The notes under the pieces are model-generated. The model was given only the letters and a program-made list of their open reading frames with translations. It was not told the origin of the DNA and did no database searches. From an uncultured Planctomycetaceae bacterium (GTDB taxonomy: Bacteria; Planctomycetota; Planctomycetia; Planctomycetales; Planctomycetaceae), in NCBI GenBank assembly GCA_903921605.1, contig CAIXQV010000122.1:1-19906 (forward strand): DNA of 19,906 nt, given 5' to 3'. Positions 7,849 to 15,543 of the stretch are shown in pieces. The position numbers and the translations under genes are program-made. Position 1 is the stretch's first letter. Each line of letters opens with the position of its first letter.

Positions 7849-9081
7849 ATGATCACTGTTCGTATGATGCTGCCTGTCCTGCTGGCCATTCTTTTCGCCA
7901 GCACCGTTCTGCCCGAATCCGGGGCCGGCGCAGAGCAAACATCGAGCGTTCGGTTGAACGCACCGATCGCCACTGCCGTACCGCAGTCTACGGAGGGATT
8001 AACGGCCCCGCTGGAAGACTCCGCCCGCCTCGGGGACTCCGGGAAGTCTGCAAATTCGGAGGCGGAAGAGTTTCTCAATGAGCAGATCAAGCGATCCGCG
8101 GCCGCTGCAGGTCCAGGCGATTCTGGCTGGCTGCTGGTCGCCTACTGCACGGCGATTGTTATCGCCTCAATCGGTGGAGGCTGGCTGCCTTCGTTAGTGA
8201 ACCTGACGCATACCCGAATGCAGACGATCATCAGCTTTGTCGGCGGACTGATGCTGGGGATTGCAGTCTTCCATCTATTTCCGCATTCGATTCACGGCAG
8301 TCAATCGGCCGATGATTCTGCGTGGTGGATGATGGCCGGAATTATCACGATGTTCCTGCTGATCCGCTGCTTCCACTTTCATCATCATGGTCCGCTGGAG
8401 ATTTCAACAGCAGAAGAAGATCCCTGTGCCAGCCATCGCAACCATGACCACTCCCATGACCATGGGCGACATGATCACGATCATTCGCATGACCACGACC
8501 ATGATGATGCTCAACAATCACCATTGAAGATACTTAGTGCTACTCAGATTCCGTCGCCGCAAACTTCGCCGCAGCCTCACTGTCATCATGCCCATCAGTT
8601 GAGCTGGCTGGGGATTACGTTGGGGCTGTCGTTGCACACTTTGATCGATGGCATGGCTCTGGCTGCGAGTGTTCAGGCGGAGTCAACGTTCCGTAACGTT
8701 ACGCTGGTTTCGGGCCTGGGTACTTTTCTGGCCATTATGCTGCACAAACCGCTGGATGCGGTATCAATCACCTCGCTGATGGCCGGTGCCGGCTGGTCGA
8801 CTCGATCACGTTTTCTGGTCAGCATTGTTTTTTCCACGATGTGCCCGATTGGTGCTCTGCTGTTTCGCTTTGGGATTTCTTTGTTCGGCGAGTATCAGGA
8901 CGAATTTGTCAGCGCATCTTTGGCGTTCTCAGCAGGTGTGTTTCTCTGCATCTCGCTCAGCGACCTGCTGCCTGAAATGGAGTTCCATGCTCACAATCGA
9001 GTACGCCTGACTGCGGCTCTGCTGGCAGGAATCCTTTTGGCGTATGGAATCACATTTCTCGAGCCCGGCCATCTGCACTAA
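7849..9081 (+). CDS. ZIP family divalent metal transporter
   Basis: Likely imports zinc or a related divalent metal across the inner membrane. The 410-residue protein has an N-terminal hydrophobic segment (about 6-20, probable signal or extra membrane segment), a polar stretch to about 90, then seven or eight membrane spans. Between spans 3 and 4 lies a long histidine/aspartate-rich loop (196-218, repeated HDH/HDHSHDH), typical of metal-sensing ZIP loops. Span 4 carries SLHTLIDGMA (His263, Asp267) and span 5 carries LHKPLDA (His299, Asp303), the two metal-coordinating HxxxD/E signatures. The ATG at 7849 is preferred because it begins the hydrophobic segment, with AGG 7 nt before it; the open frame goes back to 7690 through sequence without protein character. 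The next gene follows after 29 nt, so they are probably cotranscribed. Metal specificity cannot be read. Confidence 0.9.
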   Translation: MITVRMMLPVLLAILFASTVLPESGAGAEQTSSVRLNAPIATAVPQSTEGLTAPLEDSARLGDSGKSANSEAEEFLNEQIKRSAAAAGPGDSGWLLVAYCTAIVIASIGGGWLPSLVNLTHTRMQTIISFVGGLMLGIAVFHLFPHSIHGSQSADDSAWWMMAGIITMFLLIRCFHFHHHGPLEISTAEEDPCASHRNHDHSHDHGRHDHDHSHDHDHDDAQQSPLKILSATQIPSPQTSPQPHCHHAHQLSWLGITLGLSLHTLIDGMALAASVQAESTFRNVTLVSGLGTFLAIMLHKPLDAVSITSLMAGAGWSTRSRFLVSIVFSTMCPIGALLFRFGISLFGEYQDEFVSASLAFSAGVFLCISLSDLLPEMEFHAHNRVRLTAALLAGILLAYGITFLEPGHLH

Positions 9082-9110
9082 CTCAATTCATCAGGAAACG
9101 GGTCATCGAC

Positions 9111-10379
9111 ATGCGAACGCGGCGATCGATTCTGAAGGCGGGGTTGACGGGCATTGTGGGATCAGCGATTCCCCAGGTATGGCCGTTTCCATCTGTTGAA
9201 GCGGCCGGTATGCGGCGCAAACTGCCTGTCGCTGCTGTGGTTTCTGTTTACACACCGAACAGTCATGCCGATGTCATCGTAGGCAAGATCCTGGAGGGCT
9301 ATCGGCAGGATGGCGGAGTCGGTCCTGACCTCGAACTCGTTTCCCTTTTCACGGATCAAGTGCCCTCGCAGGACATGAGTCGTGAGAAGGCGAAGTTGCA
9401 TGGTTTCAGGATTTCTGAAACCGTCGACGACGCGCTGACTTTCGGAAAGGATCGGCTGCAGGTCGCAGGAGTTCTCTGTATTGCCGAACATGGAGATTAT
9501 GAGCTGACTCCGGAGACAGGCCAGCGGATGTATCCTCGTCGTCGATTTTTCGATGACGTCGTGCGAGTTTTCCGCAGATGTGATCAGGTGATTCCGGTCT
9601 TCAACGATAAACATCTGTCGTATCGCTGGGACGACGCGAAGGCAATGTACGACACCGCTCGGGAACTCAGCATTCCGTTCCTTGCGGGGTCTTCTCTTCC
9701 TGTCGCGTGGCGCGAGCCTTCGCTGGAACTGGCGACCGGCACAGAAATCGAAGCCGCCCTGTCGATTGGTTATGGCGGATTTGAAGATTATGGCTTTCAT
9801 GCTCTGGAAGCGCACCAGTGCCTGCTGGAAAAACGGAGCGGCGGCGCGACCGGAATCACTGCCATACGAGCGTTAAAGGGCGATCAGATTCGGCAGGCGG
9901 AAGCGGCCGGAGAATGGTCGACGGAACTCTTCGCAACCGCTCGTCGGCTGATGCCCGGTCATCCCGAAGATACAGCCACTTGGAAGCCGGAACAGAATTC
10001 AGCCGTCTATTTGCTTGAACATCAGGACGGTTTGAAATCGGCCGTCATGATGGCGAACGGTCTCGCGGATCAGTTTACGACCGCATTGAAAATCAAGGGG
10101 CAGGCGGAACCCGTTGGCACCTGGTTCCGGCTTCAGGAAGAACCACCCTTTGGCCACTTCGCTTGCCTGCTGCGGGCTATTGATAAAACATTTCAGACAG
10201 GTCAAGTCGCATATCCGATCGAGCGAACTCTGCTGACCACCGGAATTCTTGATCGAGTCATGCAGAGCCTGGCTCAGGATGGGAAGCGGATTGAGACACC
10301 GGAGTTGGCGATTGAGTATTCGCCGACCAACTGGCCATTTGCCAATCGAGACGACTCACCGAGTTGCATGCAAAAGTGA
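9111..10379 (+). CDS. Tat-exported Gfo/Idh/MocA-like protein of unknown function
   Basis: 422 residues. A twin-arginine signal opens the protein (MRTRRSILKAGLTGIVGSAI), so it is folded before export. The layout resembles Gfo/Idh/MocA sugar oxidoreductases: an alpha/beta N-terminal part (about 35-200) and a C-terminal part ending in YPIERTLLTTGILDRVMQSL, like the usual C-terminal helix of that family. However, the GxGxxG nucleotide loop is missing: the first strand reads VAAVVSVYTPNSHAD. Conserved-looking segments include YPRRRFFDDVVRVF, PVFNDKHLSYRWDDAK and IPFLAGSSLPVAWREP. I recall similar proteins as conserved unknowns in planctomycetes and acidobacteria; that is memory, not a search. AGGA stands 12 nt before the ATG. 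It lies 29 nt after the ZIP gene, probably in one operon. Function is unknown, and a non-NAD role is possible. Confidence 0.75.
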   Translation: MRTRRSILKAGLTGIVGSAIPQVWPFPSVEAAGMRRKLPVAAVVSVYTPNSHADVIVGKILEGYRQDGGVGPDLELVSLFTDQVPSQDMSREKAKLHGFRISETVDDALTFGKDRLQVAGVLCIAEHGDYELTPETGQRMYPRRRFFDDVVRVFRRCDQVIPVFNDKHLSYRWDDAKAMYDTARELSIPFLAGSSLPVAWREPSLELATGTEIEAALSIGYGGFEDYGFHALEAHQCLLEKRSGGATGITAIRALKGDQIRQAEAAGEWSTELFATARRLMPGHPEDTATWKPEQNSAVYLLEHQDGLKSAVMMANGLADQFTTALKIKGQAEPVGTWFRLQEEPPFGHFACLLRAIDKTFQTGQVAYPIERTLLTTGILDRVMQSLAQDGKRIETPELAIEYSPTNWPFANRDDSPSCMQK

Positions 10380-10583
10380 CAGCCGAACGCCTCTTGAAGA
10401 CCAACGGACTCTTCATTGAAGCGTAATGCTGTGAGCCGTCCGGTGATTGCGTGAAAACCATGAGTCAAACCAGCTACCGCGAATTCATTCTGTCGCGATG
10501 GTTCATCATCCGAACTTGCACAAAGCAACACACTGGAATAACGTGGTTCATGCGCGTTCAAAGCTTAATCTCGCGGTTGTCTC

Positions 10584-10590
10584 AGAAAGG
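10584..10590 (+). promoter_or_regulatory. Ribosome binding site of small secreted protein gene
   Basis: AGAAAGG ends 6 nt before the ATG at 10597 and decides the start; the same frame is open from 10447 but the upstream part is not protein-like. Confidence 0.6.
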
Positions 10591-10596
10591 TTTGCA

Positions 10597-10983
10597 ATGT
10601 CATCTACGATCGTTCGCGGCTTGATGATGGTCTGTGCCATGATCCTGACTGCAAACAGTGCGTTTTGCCAGGTAACCGGCAAAGATGGCACCGATGATGT
10701 CAAGGGGATTCGCTGGGACTTTGAGGTCACAGATGGCGACAAGGTTGTGGAGAAGGGATTCTTTCGCGTAGCCGACAAAGTGATCTACAAAGGAAAGAAG
10801 AAGGTCGGCAAGGTCGAAGCCGAAAGTCGCACAGAGACGAAGCTTTTGATTGATGACTTTGAAAAGCTAAATGGTAAAGCCACCCTGAAGAAGATTGAGG
10901 AAAAGCCTCCCGTGTGGGAAGGCATATTGAAAAGGAAAAATGGCAATCGCTTGAATATGAAGGTCACGTTCAAGGACGGCTGA
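10597..10983 (+). CDS. Small secreted lysine-rich protein, unknown function
   Basis: 128 residues. A signal peptide is clear (about 1-24, MSSTIVRGLMMVCAMILTAN then SAFC), leaving a mature part of about 104 residues. The cysteine at the cleavage region is preceded by Phe, so it is not a good lipobox. The mature part is charged and lysine-rich, with beta-like alternation (GIRWDFEVTDGDKVVEKGFF, RVADKVIYKGKKKVGK, VWEGILKRKNGNRLNMKVTF), suggesting a small beta-sandwich or barrel. I do not recognise the family. The frame extends upstream to 10447, but AGAAAGG sits 6 nt before the ATG at 10597 and the signal peptide starts there. It is separated from the Tat protein gene by 217 bp and from the convergent PQQ gene by a hairpin. 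Confidence 0.75.
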   Translation: MSSTIVRGLMMVCAMILTANSAFCQVTGKDGTDDVKGIRWDFEVTDGDKVVEKGFFRVADKVIYKGKKKVGKVEAESRTETKLLIDDFEKLNGKATLKKIEEKPPVWEGILKRKNGNRLNMKVTFKDG

Positions 10984-11069
10984 CAAATCCTGTGAAGACG
11001 CTTTGCTCGCGCTGAAGTCACTGCAAATCGCAGGGCCAGCGTTTCCGTGACTCAGGAGAAGACTCGGAA

Positions 11070-11121
11070 GTCAAAAACGAAGGGCCAATCGCCAGCAGCC
11101 TGCTGCCCGCGATTGGCCCTT
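11070..11121 (-). terminator. Hairpin terminator between convergent genes
   Basis: AAGGGCCAATCGC (11080-11092) pairs with GCGATTGGCCCTT (11109-11121); the loop itself can form CAGCAG/CTGCTG. On the minus strand it is followed by TCGTTTTTGA, so it best fits the PQQ-propeller gene ending at 11228. On the plus strand only a weak ACTGTTTCTT follows, but it may also stop the small secreted protein transcript. Confidence 0.8.
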
Positions 11122-11227
11122 ACTGTTTCTTCGAAGGCTACAACTCTGCCGTTTCTTTTGGCGGCCGCTACTTTTTGACGGGGACGTAACTTCTCGGCGA
11201 ATCCAGGATCTCGCCTTCAAAACCGAA

Positions 11228-12478
11228 TTACTTCTTCGCGATCTCGATACGGTAAAGATGCGTATCCGTTCGCAGAAAAACGGAGTGGTCAACCATCGCA
11301 GGAGTTGCCAGAGTGCGGCCCTCCAAAGTGTTGGTAGCAAGAACTTCGTATTTTTTTCCCGGGGCAAGAACTGTCGTCTTGCCGTCTTCATCCAGCAGAT
11401 AAATCTTCCCATCCGCCAGAGTTGGTGATGCAGAGAAATTCCCGCCAATTCGTCTCTGCCAGTGCTGAGTTCCGGTGACGGCATCCAGGCATGTGGCGAT
11501 ACCGTCGTCGTCGACAAGATAGAGTTCATCGCCGACCAGCAGTGGCGATGGATTCAACGGAGCCGCCTTCTTCATGTTCCAGCCAAGATGAGATTCTGTG
11601 ACGTCGCCAGTGCCATCCACTTTCACAGCATAGAACTCGGGACGATCATAGCCTGAGCTGATAAAGACCAGGCCTTTACCGACGACCGGACGCGGCACGT
11701 TTGAGTATCCATCGTAGCGGAACCACCAATACTCTTCGCCGTTGCGAGGATTGTACGACACGATGCTGTCAGCTCCGCTGCTGAGCAACTGGATTGTGCC
11801 ATTGATCTCTGTCAGGAGCGGCGTCGTATAGGACATCGGGACGTTGGATTTTCCCGTGAGTCGATCTTCTCCGATATGTTCGCGTTTTTTCTTCCAGCGG
11901 ATTTCTCCCGTGTTCTTGTCGAGAGCGACGACAAACTGAATGTCGGAACCATCGCAGTTAAGAATCAGCAGGTCTTCAAAGATCACCGGTGATCCGCCGG
12001 GGCCGTGGCGATGATCGTGTTTGAGGTCCTGAGTTTTCCAGACGACAGTGCCATCTGTCTTGAGGCACGCAGTCCCGTGAGCACCATAGTGAACATAGAC
12101 GCGATCGCCTTCAATCAGTGGTGTCGGTGAAGCGTGACTGTTCTTTGAATGAACCGAGCCCGGTTCGGCGAGTTCAAAAATCGTCACATCATGCAGTGAC
12201 TTTCCAGTGGCTCGATCAAGTGCAATGGCGTGCAGTGTTTTGCCATCATCGACGGCTGATGTGATCCAGATTTGGTCGCCCTGAATCGCCGGAGAGGACC
12301 AGCCCAAACCAGCGACCGGGACCTTCCATTTTATGTTCTCAGTCTCGCTCCACGTCAACGGGAGATTTGTGGCATCGGAATGCCCCTGCCCGCCGGGACC
12401 ACGAAACTGAGGCCAGTCGGCCGCCCGAGCTTCTGAAACATAAACCACACACAACAGCACAAGCAAATATCGGCACAT
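11228..12478 (-). CDS. PQQ-like beta-propeller repeat protein, secreted
   Basis: 416 residues with a signal peptide (MCRYLLVLLCVVYVSEARA, cleavage before ADWPQFRG). The mature protein starts with DWPQFRGPGGQGHSD, a hallmark of planctomycete PQQ-like proteins, followed by propeller blades of the PQQ_2 type: VVALDKNTGEIRWKKK, IVSYNPRNGEEYWWFRYDGY, CLDAVTGTQHWQRRIGG, PTLADGKIYLLDEDGKTTVL. Such proteins are periplasmic or surface scaffolds or enzymes; PQQ binding itself is not shown, and BamB-like assembly roles belong to a related fold. The ATG at 12478 is chosen because GGAGG lies 6 nt upstream and the signal peptide begins there; the open frame runs to 12580. It is monocistronic with a terminator downstream. 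Specific function unknown. Confidence 0.88.
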   Translation of the reverse strand: MCRYLLVLLCVVYVSEARAADWPQFRGPGGQGHSDATNLPLTWSETENIKWKVPVAGLGWSSPAIQGDQIWITSAVDDGKTLHAIALDRATGKSLHDVTIFELAEPGSVHSKNSHASPTPLIEGDRVYVHYGAHGTACLKTDGTVVWKTQDLKHDHRHGPGGSPVIFEDLLILNCDGSDIQFVVALDKNTGEIRWKKKREHIGEDRLTGKSNVPMSYTTPLLTEINGTIQLLSSGADSIVSYNPRNGEEYWWFRYDGYSNVPRPVVGKGLVFISSGYDRPEFYAVKVDGTGDVTESHLGWNMKKAAPLNPSPLLVGDELYLVDDDGIATCLDAVTGTQHWQRRIGGNFSASPTLADGKIYLLDEDGKTTVLAPGKKYEVLATNTLEGRTLATPAMVDHSVFLRTDTHLYRIEIAKK

Positions 12479-12484
12479 AAGCAA

Positions 12485-12489
12485 CCTCC
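12485..12489 (-). promoter_or_regulatory. Ribosome binding site of PQQ-propeller gene
   Basis: GGAGG on the minus strand, 6 nt before the ATG at 12478. It fixes the start 34 codons inside the longer open frame. Confidence 0.75.
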
Positions 12490-12721
12490 GGGCGGGTAAG
12501 CAGAATTGGCGGAATGGCATCGTGGTGCATCCATGGCGGGAAAGCAAGAGACTGCACCGTCGCGGCGGCTGCGGCACCATAGTTCAAGTTGCTCAGGTCG
12601 TAGACAAAATGGGGCCGGCGCTGCGCAAGAGCACCCGTCTCTGGATTCGGTATGCCCGCGCAGCGTCTGTCGATAAGGCCTTCAGATTCAAAAAAGTGCT
12701 TTGCCATGCCGTCATAGACAG

Positions 12722-12758
12722 AAAAAGGCTGGGCCCGGACAAAGATGACTGCCCAGCC
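12722..12758 (-). terminator. Orphan minus-strand terminator, possible sRNA end
   Basis: Read on the minus strand, GGCTGGGC (12751-12758) pairs with GCCCAGCC (12727-12734) around 16 nt and is followed by five Ts (12722-12726). All genes to the right are on the plus strand, so it does not end a recognised gene. It could close a small RNA starting between about 12780 and 12960. Confidence 0.6.
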
Positions 12759-13005
12759 GGGTTCCGTTCAGAAAGAACAGTCGGATCGGAGGCCGTCGCC
12801 GGTTGAAGCGACGCGGTTATCCGGTTAAAAGCCGCAATGTGTCTGCAGAAAATCGTCAACTACGCGAGAAAACTCGCTGAATGCGTCGGCCATAGTTCTG
12901 TAACGTGGGGCTTCGTTCACTTTCAATGTTTACTGTCAATGGCCCGGCGACAGATAAGTCTGACTCAACTCTTTACGGTTCGGCTTGAGAAAAGGGTACT
13001 TTCAG

Positions 13006-13608
13006 ATGATGTCAGAGTCAGCAATCCGCGAGAAAAAAGACCTGCTGCGAAAGCAGGCGCATGCGAACCGAAATGCTCAGGAAAACAAGGATGACCTGAG
13101 CCGCCGTATTGTCGGAGCGTTCATGTCTCTGCCGGAATACGCAACCGCTGAAGTCGTGATGTTCTACATTGACGTTCGCAGCGAAGTCCGCACTCGACTG
13201 GATCTGGAACTGGCTTTGAAGTCAGGCAAGACAATCGTTGTTCCATGGTGCAACGCAGAAGGCGAACTCGAACTGTTTCGTCTCAACAGCATGGACGAAC
13301 TGGAACTCGGGATGTATCGCATTCTGGAGCCCAAGGCCGAATTGCGAACTCTGCCGGAAAAGCAGGTCGATGTCGAGACGCTGGATCTGATCATGGTGCC
13401 CGGCGTTGGTTTTGATCGTCGTGGGGCTCGCATGGGCCACGGGAAAGGTTACTACGACAAACTGCTGCAGCACGCTCGCCGCGACACACCGCTGGTCGCT
13501 CTGGCGTTTGAGTGTCAGTTGTTTGATGAAATCCCGGTCGCTCACCACGACATTTTCATGGACAAGATCATCACTGAAGATCACGTGTATCAGGGAAAAG
13601 GTCGATGA
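13006..13608 (+). CDS. fthC: 5-formyltetrahydrofolate cyclo-ligase
   Basis: ATP-dependent conversion of 5-formyl-tetrahydrofolate to 5,10-methenyl-tetrahydrofolate, a cytosolic folate salvage/repair step. 200 residues, the usual length. Early basic helix IREKKDLLRKQ (the family's K/R-rich N-terminus), VVMFYIDVRSEVRT (51-64), and the nucleotide-binding signature VPGVGFDRRGARMGHGKGYY at 131-150 followed by DKLL. Start at the ATG at 13006, with AAAGGG 9 nt upstream; the very next codon is also ATG. The stop overlaps the start of the next gene as ATGA (13605-13608), a strong sign of translational coupling to the methanopterin formyltransferase, so a C1-transfer role beyond folate repair is conceivable. 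Confidence 0.94.
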   Translation: MMSESAIREKKDLLRKQAHANRNAQENKDDLSRRIVGAFMSLPEYATAEVVMFYIDVRSEVRTRLDLELALKSGKTIVVPWCNAEGELELFRLNSMDELELGMYRILEPKAELRTLPEKQVDVETLDLIMVPGVGFDRRGARMGHGKGYYDKLLQHARRDTPLVALAFECQLFDEIPVAHHDIFMDKIITEDHVYQGKGR

Positions 13609-14543
13609 CCAGTGCCGGTTCGAATTGTGTGATTGAAGACACATACGCCGAAGCCTTTCGCAGTCTGTATGTTGAGTTCCTGATCACAGCGCGCGATCGC
13701 AAGTGGCTGGATCATGCCATCAATGCGGCGACCGGCTATGGATCGTCAACGATCATGTGTGATTGCGAAGCCGGGCTCGATCGCTACGTAGGTCCAGGTG
13801 GCGACGAATCGTTTGTGACTCCCGATGGACGCCCGGGAGCCATCTGTCAGCTTCACGTACCTCGCTTCTGGAAACATCGCGTCGAAGCGCTGGAGAAAGC
13901 TCTCCTGTCCCGCGTCTGCCAGAATGTTTTGACGTGTGCGACGACCGCGTGTTTTTCACTCAGCCAGACAGAACCGTACTATCGTTTGGGACGAAAGCTG
14001 TCCTTTTTCGGTGATGGTTACGAACAGGTCGAGGACCGCTTCGGGCGCAAAATGTGGGTTGTGCCAACAATGGGTGGCGAGTTCTGCATCGATCGCCGCT
14101 TCGGATATCACGATGGCGTCATGGGCGGAAATCTTTGGTTCATGGCAACCAGCGAGGACGCTTCACTTGAAGCCGCTGAACGAGCTGTCGAAGCCTGCCA
14201 GCATGTTCCCGGCGTGATTACTCCGTTCCCCGGTGGAGTTGCCTCCAGCGGATCCAAGGCTGGCAGCAAGCACAAGTTTCTGTTCGCCAGCACAAATCAT
14301 CCGTTCTGTCCGACATTGAAAGGTCGGCCGGGAGTCGACTCACAGATTCCGGATGGCATCAAGTCCGTGATGGAAATCATCATCAACGGCCACGATCTCG
14401 CCACTGTCAGCGCAGCGACTCAGGCGGCTATCAAAGCGGCGGCCGTTGTTCCCGGTGTCGAAAAAATCACAGCCGGAAATTACGGCGGTCGGCTTGGCAA
14501 AGCCTGGGTCTGGCTGATTCCGGAAAATCACCAGGAAGCCTGA
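13605..14543 (+). CDS. fhcD: Formylmethanofuran:tetrahydromethanopterin formyltransferase
   Basis: Transfers the formyl group between formylmethanofuran and tetrahydromethanopterin (N5-formyl-H4MPT), part of the H4MPT-linked C1 oxidation route shared by methanogens, methylotrophs and planctomycetes. 312 residues, close to the archaeal Ftr length. Matches the family throughout: IEDTYAEAF at the N-terminus, ATGYGSSTIMCDCEAG (42-57), TPDGRPGA, KLSFFGDGYEQ (131-141), GVMGGNLWFM, TPFPGGVASSGSKAGSKHKF (206-225), STNHPFCPTLKGR, and KITAGNYGGRLGK near the end. It starts on the ATG overlapping the fthC stop by 4 nt. In bacteria this protein is usually a subunit of the Fhc hydrolase complex with FhcA, FhcB and FhcC, none of which is in this window; planctomycetes are known to scatter these genes. 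Confidence 0.95.
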   Translation: MTSAGSNCVIEDTYAEAFRSLYVEFLITARDRKWLDHAINAATGYGSSTIMCDCEAGLDRYVGPGGDESFVTPDGRPGAICQLHVPRFWKHRVEALEKALLSRVCQNVLTCATTACFSLSQTEPYYRLGRKLSFFGDGYEQVEDRFGRKMWVVPTMGGEFCIDRRFGYHDGVMGGNLWFMATSEDASLEAAERAVEACQHVPGVITPFPGGVASSGSKAGSKHKFLFASTNHPFCPTLKGRPGVDSQIPDGIKSVMEIIINGHDLATVSAATQAAIKAAAVVPGVEKITAGNYGGRLGKAWVWLIPENHQEA

Positions 14544-14669
14544 TTCGTACAGAATCCGACGCACGCGTTGATTTGCCGTTCTGATAGCGTGAACGATCGT
14601 TGTTATGTTTCTGAGAACCAGAGGCATCGGCCGCAGTTGGCTCTGGCCTGTTTGAAGCTTCTGTTCGTT

Positions 14670-15443
14670 ATGACGAAACCCATCGACGCACGAGATACGA
14701 ATCCCATCGTTGGATCATTGATCAAGGTCGTGGCCTTTGATGCTGTGGGCACGTTGATTTATGCGGAGCCATCCGTGTCGGCAACCTACTGCCGAGTTCT
14801 GAATGAACTGAGCGGAGGTCCGGTCGATGAAGCCTTTGTTCGAAGAGTTCTGGGAATGCGTCTGGCAGAACGCTCAAGTCACGAGAATCTGCGTACCAAT
14901 GAAGTCACTGAACGACAGTACTGGTATGACCTCATCGCGGAACTGGTTCCCGATGCAAATCGCGTCAACGCCTGTTTTGATTCGCTGTACCTTCATTTCG
15001 GCATCGCCTCCAACTGGCGATGCTACAACGATGTTGCCGGTACCCTCAGTGCTCTGAAGTCAGCCGGGCTTCAGCTCGTACTCGCTTCGAATTTCGATGA
15101 GCGATTAAACGCAGTCTGCGCGGGACTTGAGGAACTGCAGGGGATCTCCAGCGTCATCATTTCTTCGGAAGTCGGCTGGAGAAAACCGGCTCCGACGTTC
15201 TTCGACATTGTCTGCCAACAGACCAACTGCCGCCCCGAAGAAATTCTGTTTGTCGGCGACGATTTGATCAACGACATTCACGGCGCGAAGCAGGCCGGGA
15301 TGACGACAGCGTGGATTGATCGCAAGGGAGAGCCTCCCGGAGCAATATTTGGGTCCGCAGATGAGCGGGCAGCCATTTCGACTCACCAAATGCGGACGCT
15401 GCTGGAATTGATCCCAGACGCCTCCGGATCAGTCGCAGGCTGA
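14670..15443 (+). CDS. HAD superfamily hydrolase, REG-2/HDHD3-like
   Basis: 257-residue cytosolic HAD protein, likely a phosphatase of unknown substrate. Motif I is AFDAVGTLI with nucleophile Asp24, but the second, usually acid/base, aspartate is Val26. Motif II is LASNFDERL (Ser140), motif III the lysine in GWRKPAP (Lys172), and motif IV FVGDDLINDIHGA (Asp197/Asp198, Asp202). The cap between motifs I and II is helical (about 40-120) and contains RQYWYDLI. The layout, including SNFD and SSEVGWRKP, matches REG-2/HDHD3 proteins, which also lack the second Asp of motif I. I chose the ATG at 14670, although its ribosome site is weak; the open frame goes back to 14568. It follows fhcD after 126 bp and could be in the same transcript. 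Confidence 0.88.
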   Translation: MTKPIDARDTNPIVGSLIKVVAFDAVGTLIYAEPSVSATYCRVLNELSGGPVDEAFVRRVLGMRLAERSSHENLRTNEVTERQYWYDLIAELVPDANRVNACFDSLYLHFGIASNWRCYNDVAGTLSALKSAGLQLVLASNFDERLNAVCAGLEELQGISSVIISSEVGWRKPAPTFFDIVCQQTNCRPEEILFVGDDLINDIHGAKQAGMTTAWIDRKGEPPGAIFGSADERAAISTHQMRTLLELIPDASGSVAG

Positions 15444-15448
15444 CATGT

Positions 15449-15452
15449 GAGG
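15449..15452 (+). promoter_or_regulatory. GAGG near an alternative GTG start
   Basis: GAGG lies 7 nt before an in-frame GTG at 15460, 28 codons upstream of the ATG that begins the signal peptide of the next gene. It is the better ribosome site, but the extra residues would bury the signal peptide. The start of the large protein is therefore uncertain. Confidence 0.3.
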
Positions 15453-15543
15453 CAGTTGCGTGTTGCTGGACGGTCTTCGGATTGGCTCCTACCATGAGTC
15501 GCTTTCCTGCTGTCTCTTGTCCCGCCACATTGGATCCCTGCGC

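Larger units (their letters stand above)
12479..13005. other. Divergent spacer between PQQ gene and fthC
   Basis: 527 bp between divergently read genes. It contains the minus-strand terminator at 12722-12758 with no gene in front of it. Between the terminator and fthC, the minus strand can form CGTCGC/GCGACG and GTTC/GAAC hairpins. No open frame here looks like a real protein. Confidence 0.55.

Noticed and set aside
7495..7938. 147-codon minus-strand ORF in the DHH-ZIP spacer
   Set aside because: It overlaps the ZIP signal peptide region antisense, has no ribosome site and shows no recognisable motif. It could not be fully excluded without a search.
12593..12859. 88-codon minus-strand ORF over the orphan terminator
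   Set aside because: It reads through the terminator hairpin and has no motif or ribosome site.
12600..13000. 6S RNA upstream of the cyclo-ligase gene
   Set aside because: Only gene order suggests it; no long closing stem with central bubble was seen on the plus strand, and the terminator is on the minus strand.
14592..14601. AACGATCGTT palindrome before the HAD gene
   Set aside because: A 10-bp palindrome alone is expected by chance in a window of this length; no second copy or promoter context.
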